NCBI GenBank assembly: GCA_020809705.1
Contig: CP085826.1
Location: 6,138,001 to 6,202,000 of the forward strand
Direction of reading: 5' to 3'
Origin: Calonectria ilicicola
Lineage: Eukaryota > Ascomycota > Sordariomycetes > Hypocreales > Nectriaceae
DNA: 64,000 nt
Shown piece after piece: positions 55,926 to 64,000 of the stretch. Within the stretch, counting starts at the first letter, position 1. The number at the start of each line of letters is the position of its first letter. The notes below the pieces were generated by a model. The model did not search any database and was not told the origin of the DNA. It saw nothing but the letters and a program-made list of their open reading frames with translations. The position numbers and the translations under genes were made by a program.

Positions 55926-58533
55926 TCAACCCATGGTTCCACCACTGTGAATGGCCTGGGCAGCTGGCAGATGATGAGAAGTGTGAGCAGCCCGAAGGGC
56001 GGCTGCGGATGGGAGGCCAGACGAAGCAAAGTCTGATGGGCCGTTCGGGGTCCAACTCTCTTCTCTTAGAACAGAGAGGTATCCGTTTCCGACCTTGTCC
56101 CGCAAGGCTTCAATTTTTTGCCGATAGATTTCACCACTGGCGTCCCAATCCTGAGGGTCCTTGTAAGTTTGGGAGTCGTCATTCGATGGGAACGCAGACG
56201 CGATATTGGAAATGACGTTGGTATTAATTCGGGGAACATCCTGATCATTGGGGAAGTTCCCATTAGTGCTGCTCGAGAGCACCACAGGGGGTAGCAGCTG
56301 GGTTTCAGGCTGCTGAGAGATGCGGTAGTTGCCATCAGCAGTGATTGGGGCTTTGGCTGGCTTAGCTGACTGCGCGGCATGCAGATCTACAGCAACTGGA
56401 GAAGGGGGGGCATCATTGGTAGCCAAATCGACAATCCGACGCTTTGGAGTCTTTCGCCGGCGAGTCGAAGTGGTGTTGACTTCACTCATGACAGCTTTGG
56501 GAGCGGGTCGCTCCTTGCGAAGAACTGCCGGCTCCTTGGGGGCGTTATGAACGATGGCAGGCTTGCTCAAATCAACGGTTGGGATTTCCGGGGCCTGGGG
56601 CTTGACAACGGGTACAGAATCAGGGATTGGAGGGCGATCCACGAGCTGGCGCCTTTCGGAATATGTTGGGCCAGTGCCATCGATGATGACATCTTCGGTG
56701 TATCCAGGAGTCTTGCGGAAAAGGTTGAAGATGGTCACACGGTAGTTCTTGTGAGTACGAGTAAAAGGGTTACCTTCAACGTAAATCTCACGAATATCAG
56801 GAATCCCCGTCAGCCTAGCAAGTTCCGAGGGATCGACAAGGCGGTTGTCCCGAAGATCCAGGCGTTCCAGAGGGAAGAGTTTCTCAATGCCAGCAAGCGA
56901 TTGCAGCCTATTCGCTCGTAGGTTGAGGGCGGTAATGGCAGGAAGAGGGTTGCGAGTCAAGGAGTGGAGAGAGTCGATCATGCAATGGGACAAGTTCAAA
57001 GCACGGAGCGCGGTCAAGGTAACCAGACTCTCGGGGATCTGGCTGAAGAGATTGGAGGAGAGATCGAGGGAGTACAGTGTGTTGGAGAGGGGAACAAGAC
57101 TAGCATGCGGAATGGAGTGCAGGGAATTGTCCGCTATGCTCAGATGCCTCAAGAAGCGCCATTTCGAGGAAGGAAGAACACCCATAGCCAGAAGGTTTCC
57201 CGAGCTTCCGCGGGGGTGATGATGAGTCCACGAGTCCGAAAGACTAGAATGTGAGCTTCCGGAGCCCGATCGCCTCATGCGGTGATGACCACGGGAAGCG
57301 TGGGACTGGTTTCGTGAGCTGGCTGGTCTGTGAGGTGAGTTGCTACGAGGGCGGCTCTCCTTCTGTGGAGAACTAGGAAAAGAATCGTCATCTCGGCCGA
57401 TGGAAGACCGGCGGCGATCCTCGTCAATAGCATGTTCGCTGGGGGTCATAGAACCCACGCGCATCTCTCCGGAGGTGCGAGGGTCGGGCGAGCTAGGAGC
57501 AGAAGCCGCCCTGTGCAGCTCTGGGTGGCCGGAGTTGGTAGTTCTCCGAGGGCTGCTGCTGCCTGGCCATGCGTTTGTTGGTGATGTCTGTGTCTTTGCC
57601 GAACGTCGACGTCTCTTATCCATATCGTCAAGCACAATATCGATCAGGATATCAGCAGGATCTTCGATGCCAGCACGCTTGAGAGTGAGCGACCGTAGCT
57701 GATCAGCGAGGCGGTCCCAACCGAAGAATTGTCGGAAGTCGATGCTGCTAACTTCAAGAGCCTGGAGGTTCTTGAATGCGTAGAGAGGAACCGCAGAGTC
57801 GAAGGGAAATTCCTCATACCCCCGAATAAGACGTGCCCGCCAGTCGGGAGCAAGTTTAAGGCAGGGGATTTTGGTGAAAGCGGAATAGAGATACTTCATA
57901 TCAGCCTGCAGAGCCGCCTTTTGGCGTTCGGTTCGGGCAGCCGAGATGCTAGCACCAATGCCAAAACTAGCCCATAGGGCAGACATGCCGGACATGACAC
58001 TTCGCATGCTCGAGACAGAGTGTATAGAATCGATATCGGAGCCCTTGCTTCTCGATCGTTGCGTGTTGCTGAGGAAAGAGACATAGTTCGCAGAGGATGA
58101 GCTGTCATGCAGGTTCTCGAGACGGACTTTCATAGGACCGACATTGATCCCGAGCTCTTCGAATCGAGAGAGGAGGTAGAAAAGGTGATGAGGGGTCAAC
58201 GCCAACTTCGCAGATTTGATATTATGCGAGGTGAAGCTGAGGGAGCCCAGCGAGAAAGCAGCAGCGAGAGAGCTTGACGTGGAAGAGGATGTTGCGGGAC
58301 GTTCGGGGAGAGAGGTTGAAACTTGGGGGAGAGTGGCGGCGCTGGTGCTGTGGGAGACTTTGTGACGGGCCTCGCGTCGCTGGAACTGGAGAGCGTTTGC
58401 AAGCGCCTTTTCGTGAGTTCGCACGAAGCCAGCGAGCTGCTATTTGCGGTGTTAGAGTCTACAGTATGAACGTGTTGAACTCGCCCACGATAATGCATAC
58501 CTTGATGAAGAGTTCTCCGTCTTCTGAATCCAT
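55926..58533 (-). CDS. Leucine-rich-repeat protein of unknown role
   Basis: Exons are 58533-58501 (MDSEDGELFIK) and 58436-55926, joined across a 64-nt GT-AG intron, giving about 847 residues. The first exon gives the only sensible start; the long second frame has no suitable early ATG. After a Ser-rich N-terminus there is a conserved-looking segment at about 75-270 (SAKLALTPHHLFYLLSRFEE; LEVSSIDFRQFFGWDRLADQ), then a Ser/Pro/His-rich linker. A leucine-rich-repeat domain follows at about 430-600, with at least five repeats (LRHLSIADNSLHSIP; LYSLDLSSNLFSQIP; LRALNLSHCMIDSL; ITALNLRANRLQSL; LERLDLRDNRLVDP) and an LRR-cap-like end (REIYVEGNPFTRTHKNY). The C-terminal third is Pro/Ser-rich and probably disordered. 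There is no signal peptide or membrane segment, so it is probably cytoplasmic. It resembles generic fungal LRR or nischarin-like proteins, and I cannot name it. A GTGAGT at 59476-59471 could mark a long 5' UTR intron. Confidence 0.88.
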
Positions 58534-61350
58534 GATTATTGGCCACTACACATAGACCTCTGGCTGATCCAGATGATTATATATATTAATCTTCGAAGGA
58601 TCGACGAGGCGGGGCACGGGAGTAGGTAAGGATTGGTGTGAGGGTCCCGTTGTGCGTATCACGGCCAAAGGCTGATCGAGGGAATGAAACGGCGAGAGGT
58701 GCTAAATCTGTGTCACGGTCGAGTCAGTGGTAAGTTCGCATCGCGGCAAATGACGATGCAACGAAGGTTTGAATTTGGAGAAATGCGGGACACATGTGCA
58801 TCCTGGGCTTGTCGCAGAAACATCAAGATTTCTCTGGGCGGGCTGCAGGCAAATGGGCAAAACGCAAGCAAAATGGGCACTTCTGGCAGAACCAAGAGGA
58901 TGAATGATTTTGGGTGTGTGATTGAATGTCGCACAGCCTCGCAAGTCTGCAGGCTGTAATCACTCGCAGCGGTTGCTGCGGTCGCAAGGGGTCGTTGCGG
59001 TCACACGCACTCGGGGTCCTTGGAAGGCAACAGTCACGGTGCACGGGCGCGAGCGGACGGGGGGGAGGGTTGGGGTCGGGAAGGGGTCCAAAAAAACACG
59101 GACTTTCGCTCAAATGTGCAGCGAAACACAGCCAGACGCAACAAAGTCGAGACGCAGGATTCGGACACACGAGATGGTGGGCGAGATGCCAAAAAGAGCA
59201 TGACAATCGAGGATGTTGCCGTGTTTGGGGATAGGGCCAACGTGGAAATGTGCACATGGTGGTGGTGATAGTGCCCAAAAAAAGACGATCCTCATCGCCC
59301 GTGTCTCGTCACCCATCCACATCGATTCCGTCGTCGAAGGCAGAGGAAAACAAACAATGACATTAAACGTATAGAAATGGGTTGGAAGAAGTGTAGGTAT
59401 GCATTCGATCGGTGACAACAGGCAGAAACAAAAGCAGAAGCAACACAAACTCGCAGCAGTTTTTTTTGGTACTCACCTCGCCAGGGGGGTTCAAGGTGCT
59501 GCAGCAGCGAAGCGACAGCGGGATCAGTAAGCCCGAATAGCCCAAAAGGAGAGAAAGAAGAGAAAGTCTTGTGTTGACGGCCGTGTAGAATCGTCGTATA
59601 CGATGCGATCGATGGCCGTAAACCCAGGCACCGTTTCCTCCGTGGCTTATCGGTGCCGTGATGGGATTGTCGACGTTGAGGATGGATGAGAAGGAGAGGA
59701 ACAGCAGAAAGGGTCCAGGCGGATGGTGGAGGGGCCTGCGGGTTACTATAGTCATGGCGCCCTAGCAGGTCGCTGAGCGCCAGGTTATGGAGGCAGCGAA
59801 GGACCCGCCCAAGAGCCCATGGGCCATCTCATGGGGGCAAGGGTGGTCTCACCCTTGGATTGAATTCGAGGCCCCTACGAAGTACCTGGGCTGTAGAACA
59901 AGGCGCTATTATTGCCGTTACCGCGATTAGATGTACCATAGTGTGCATGTAGATAGGTACTTGTGCGGCGTCCCGTCTGCTCTGCGCGCGGCCCTGTCAC
60001 CTTACACCCCGGCACCCTCCCCTGTCCACCATAGCTGAGCACGCACACCCTGGCTCGTTCATCAGAGGTCTTGCGGGCGGGTTAATTGGGGCTTGATTGG
60101 GGCACGCTTGGATGGGGGGGGGCCACCCGTGGACCTGCCGTGGGACTCGTACAAGTACACGGTACTTTGGGACCCACTCCGAGCTGCGACCCTCTGAGGA
60201 TCCTCCCACTTTGCTTGAAAGCCCGCCGGAGAGCCTACTGACAAGGGCTGTCGATGGCCGTTCGAGGGGCCCATTGCCGCCTTCGAAGCCTCAACAGCGA
60301 GGGTCTCTCCATTCGAAACGGCCAATAATCGATGGCTGAGCACTGGCTGCACTAGTCCCCTGCGAGCAGGACGCCGCATCAACGGCACAGGCATAAGAAA
60401 TGGTATCGAGATGTCAACCGTCCCGAGCACCTTCATGGATACACCATCTTGCCCATGGTGCACATCCTAGTTGGGAATGTCTGCAAGAGCATCTAGAGGT
60501 GAAGTGCTCAGTCCTCGCTCCCGGTCTAACATGCTCAGTAGGGATTTTCCCCGTCCGTTCACAAATCACAGAGGTCTTTTTTTTTTTTTTTTTTAACATG
60601 ACAGCCGCCACCTCATCTTTCAAGCACTTTGGGCAACCGCATGCAAGCGATGCAGACGGAGACAAAGCGCTCAGCCCGCCACCTTGTTTTGGCCACGCAG
60701 CGAAAGAATGAGACTCACAGCCATTTGACCAGTCATGTATGCAGTTGCACTCCTTACTCACATGCGCACGATAGCAGCACAGTCTTTTTTTTTTTTCAGG
60801 TGATCCAGCTTCTTCAGCTGATATGGACAACAGGCCATGGCAAGTATGCCAACTATTCGATAGCTACAAGGAGAAAGAAAAAACTTGGTCCAAATAGATG
60901 CGACTCCGGCGGCACATCGTCGCCCGGTACGGCCGTGCCAAGGTCCAGCTCCAAGTCAGGTAAAGAAAATGGCACAACGCCGCCGAGCGTTCGGAGGTCT
61001 CTAGTGGAGTCACGATGGGTCCTATGTGGGGGTAGCTTGGCGTTGTGACCAGGACAAGGTCTAGGCACGGCGAGTAACAAAAGAGAATGCAAGTGCTGCG
61101 AATAAGATTGGTGATGGGCGTCTACCGCCGCAGCATCCAACCAGATTGCGCAACCGCACGCTGGACGTTGGGACTCGCTCACGAGCTGCGCACCCTCATT
61201 TCGTCCATCGCAACAATTGCCCACTGATATGTCGACTGCTGACCGCCACCATCTTGGTCGGTGCGGCCGAGAGGGCAACCGTCGTCTGTTCGCCATATGG
61301 CCCATGCCATGTCTCATGAACCAAGACAGGAGGCAGGAAGCTTAGGTCAG

Positions 61351-61385
61351 TAAACAATAGACTGCCCTTCTTGGTCTATTGTTTA
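61351..61385. repeat. Perfect 12-bp inverted repeat with 11-nt loop
   Basis: TAAACAATAGAC at 61351-61362 is followed after 11 nt by its exact reverse complement GTCTATTGTTTA at 61374-61385. The stem could form a hairpin or cruciform. No neighbouring transposase or target-site duplication is seen. Confidence 0.85.
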
Positions 61386-61792
61386 TTTACAGTACCCGGC
61401 AAAAATACACCGTCGTCCACCGGGCCACGGAGATGGCGCCTTTCCACTAGGAGCCGATTTTAATGCTACTTTTACTAGGGCAGGTGCCTCCACCGCACTC
61501 CAGGCTAGCGAGCACCACCCAAGATAGCGATAACGATACGGAGTAATAAAAGGAGGCTTTTGCGCGGCAGAGCTAGAGGGAAGGCCGCGGTAACCATTCG
61601 GGATGAACAGGGCTAGCAAACGTTGGTTGTCGAATTTATCCGATCGGGATTTGACATTGAGGATGGGCTTGCGTCAGTTGGCAAAATCATTCCGGCCAGG
61701 ATCGTCGCCGTGCCGCGTTGTGCCGTCTCGTCTCACATTGCCTCTTCTCACGAACAGATTGGATCCCAGGCGTCTGGTCCGAGACATTAATA

Positions 61793-61810
61793 TCCTCCTC
61801 CTCCTCCTCC
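61793..61810. repeat. (TCC)6 microsatellite
   Basis: About six tandem TCC/CTC units in intergenic DNA. Confidence 0.8.
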
Positions 61811-64000
61811 AAATTCGCCTGCCACGCCTCGGCCGGTTTCCACGCGGTCTGCATGAAACGTTATTTCCACTGAGCCGCGCTGCACGAGAGGGGAGACGGA
61901 CTGGCAGTGTTGTTTCGGTGCCGTTGGCGCTGGTTGGTCGTAATGGAGGGCTATCCCCAGCGGGATTGGGACATGTCGTCTCTTACTGCCTGCCCTGGGA
62001 TATGACAAGCCATCCACTACGGATATTCTCTGCAACCATTCTACACCACCATGGCGGCCAGAGCAGGCATGCCCTCGCTCACACAGGCTGCTTTACACGC
62101 CAGAAAGCCACACCTTGCCCATTATCCCACTTTCTCTGAATCACCCACCCATCCGCTTTTTCATGGGTCTGATGCCCGTGCGTCCCCATACCCATCGCCT
62201 CCATCCATTCTCCGAACACCAAGAGAAGGCCTGTCATGATTCAAGACATGTCGTCACGCAGCGAGGACCTATCACATCTACGAGACCATGTTCAGATCCG
62301 TCCATCAGCTTGGTGGCCTTTCGAGTTCTAGGCGCTCACACCACCCGGCCATTCGGAGTCTTCGAATTCCTGTCGCCTCCTCCTCACCCCTCTTCTGCGC
62401 ATGGCACGCTCGCTGTCGATGCTGCCGTCTCTGCTCTTTGCCGCATCGCGTCCTGCGCCCGAGGGATGCTGCATCTGGGGGCGTTGAACATGGCCTCTGC
62501 CATTTGCTGCTACTCAGTGCGCCCCCAGCAATTATGTCATATCTCCACTACGCCCGCGTGGCGCCTGCGTCTGATTGGGGGAGTATGTCATCTTGCCTCC
62601 AAGGGCCCCGGCCCCTGGTCGGTTCCACCCTTGCACAAGTGCCTGCGACTTACTAGTACCGCCTCCCACTCTCATATCATCCCTTTCAAGGGTCCATGCC
62701 ATGCCGCCCGAACCACCATGAAGTCTGCTTTGAGGCACTGATTTTCACCACACGATGGGCTTCACAGTAACCACCGGTGCCAAGCCCGGCGACGTTGCCG
62801 TCCTGTCGTCACACTACCGTGCTAGTCCTCCACGTTCAGGTCATTCTTTTTTGCCATGCTGCCGCACGTTGTGTGTCATGGGATGGTCCACCGTTTTTTT
62901 CTCTTGCTCCCGTCAACTTTCTTCGGCCGTTCTCCGCATGGTACTTGTGTGAGTGCGTGTGAAATCGCCACGAGAATCCTTTTGCTCACACGGGGAGGTG
63001 TTATGGTGTCCCCCAACGACACTAGAATGGCCAGCCTGACGACATCGGGCTCGTTGGTTCCCACACCCTTTTTTTTCTCGTCAGCATCCAAGTAGAAAGA
63101 CATGGTCGTCTGGCCCAGCCACTCAGACAATGCGGCGCCTTAAGGCTACCCCCCTCCCGTAGTGCATCCTCGTGTGTTCTTCCTACTTCATACTGCTGCC
63201 AACCTCTTTGCGAATATTCTCTACCCTCCACCCCAGGGGCACTGCAGGATGGTAATCGCCATGGGAGTTTGAAGACGACCCCATCTCTCCAGTCACAGCC
63301 ATGCGGAGTGTTCCATACTGAGTCTTTGTTTTACTCTGATGTACATGATAGTTAGCATCTGGACCCCCAGAGGTTCGGCGCCGACATCAGCCCTTGTTTC
63401 ACTTCTGTCTTGCCCTCTGCCGCATTAGGCAACTCACATCCTCAGCGTCCCCATGTAGCAAGACCATGTTTACGAACTCCGTCTAGCCCGTCCTCCCTGT
63501 AAGCTTCTCCACAAACATGACCAACCTGGTGCCATGGTTCATATTCAGCTACGACAATCAATCTACAACATGGGCGTCCAGACTAGCCCAGCCTTTCGTC
63601 TTTTAGTCCCAGCCAATATAGATGCGCAGAAACTCTGTGCACGCCACAGCGAGCAATTAATTGATGCAGGCGAGACCTGTTAAATATAAACCATTGACAG
63701 GACATCTCTAGGCTGAGCCGGGGTTGTCGCCATGACGCACAGGCCATGATTGATATGATGTAGTACCCTGAAACTCTTTTCAGTCGGCGATAAGGCCATC
63801 TTCCCGCAATTGCTTTGAGTTCGAGGAAGAATATCAACGTTTATCCATCCAAGAGAATACAGCCAAATTCCTTGATTTGGATGCCCCATCTCAGTGTTCT
63901 GGCAGTGGAAGGGTCCACTTCGGGCTGGTGGAGCTATCTCGCGTCACGCCTACATTAAGTGATGGAACACCCAGACCTCATGAATACTCAAAAAAAAAAG

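Larger units (their letters stand above)
58534..64000. other. Terminal 5.4 kb without a supported gene
   Basis: The left end must be the promoter and leader of the LRR gene. The rest contains many short open frames on both strands (the longest plus-strand ones are at 61603-62139 and 62115-62741), but none shows a domain, consistent splice structure or similarity that I recognise. Notable sequence features are an 18-nt T run (60577-60594), a perfect 12-bp inverted repeat (61351-61385) and a TCC microsatellite near 61793-61810. It could be a long regulatory region or carry non-coding transcripts. Confidence 0.5.

Noticed and set aside
62115..62741. Plus-strand open frame of 208 codons
   Set aside because: Composition looks random and overlapping frames are also open. 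No domain, and no start or splice support.

Overview
The window comes from a filamentous ascomycete. Protein-coding genes are split by short (about 50-120 nt) GT-AG introns with GTATGT/GTAAGT-type donors, and intergenic regions are long. The proteins are typical of Pezizomycotina: a G-protein gamma subunit ending in CVVM, a PP1 catalytic subunit ending in KFGRR, fungal eIF3a, and Nto1-like and Hos4-like chromatin proteins. Sordariomycetes, perhaps Hypocreales, is my impression from protein similarity and cannot be proved here.

Layout. 1-1486 (-): 5' part of a DRG1/Rbg1 GTPase running off the left edge. 2983-7590 (-): a Hos4-like ankyrin-repeat protein with a long charged helix. 8910-9853 (+): an ALKBH6-like Fe(II)/2-oxoglutarate dioxygenase whose second intron lacks a usable GT donor. 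9866-10867 (-): a polyprenol reductase (DFG10/SRD5A3 family), stop to stop 12 bp from the previous gene. 12231-28217 (-): one uninterrupted 16-kb reading frame for a secreted protein of about 5,328 residues. 31002-34352 (-): eIF3a. 38664-39005 (+): G-protein gamma. 40760-41709 (+): a SelW/Rdx-type thioredoxin-fold protein. 43060-44325 (-): PP1 catalytic subunit. 48034-51623 (-): Nto1-like PHD protein. 53230-53923 (-): dihydrofolate reductase. 55926-58533 (-): a leucine-rich-repeat protein. The last 5.4 kb has no gene that I can support.

Most genes are conserved housekeeping or signalling genes, and they do not form a pathway or cluster. The exceptional element is the giant gene. It has a signal peptide and two 8-cysteine WSC domains, then nearly 4,800 residues of Gly/Ser/Thr-rich repeats in clearly distinct blocks, then a Cys-rich C-terminal domain. 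About 26 copies of a degenerate module of about 22 residues (consensus close to [GA][IV]TT[DG]P[ND]GK[YFV]xTxTxPAGQxTT) punctuate the low-complexity sequence. It is the best candidate here for a little-described structure: a giant extracellular, probably cell-wall or adhesive, mucin-like protein.

Smaller points of interest are an eIF3a start codon alone in its own exon, two 21-nt exons at the DRG1 start, an alternative PP1 C-terminus by intron retention, upstream ATGs in the G-gamma leader, and a perfect 12-bp inverted repeat at 61351-61385. Exon boundaries were worked out by hand from splice consensus and family alignment. No tRNA, rRNA, CRISPR array or intact transposon was seen.
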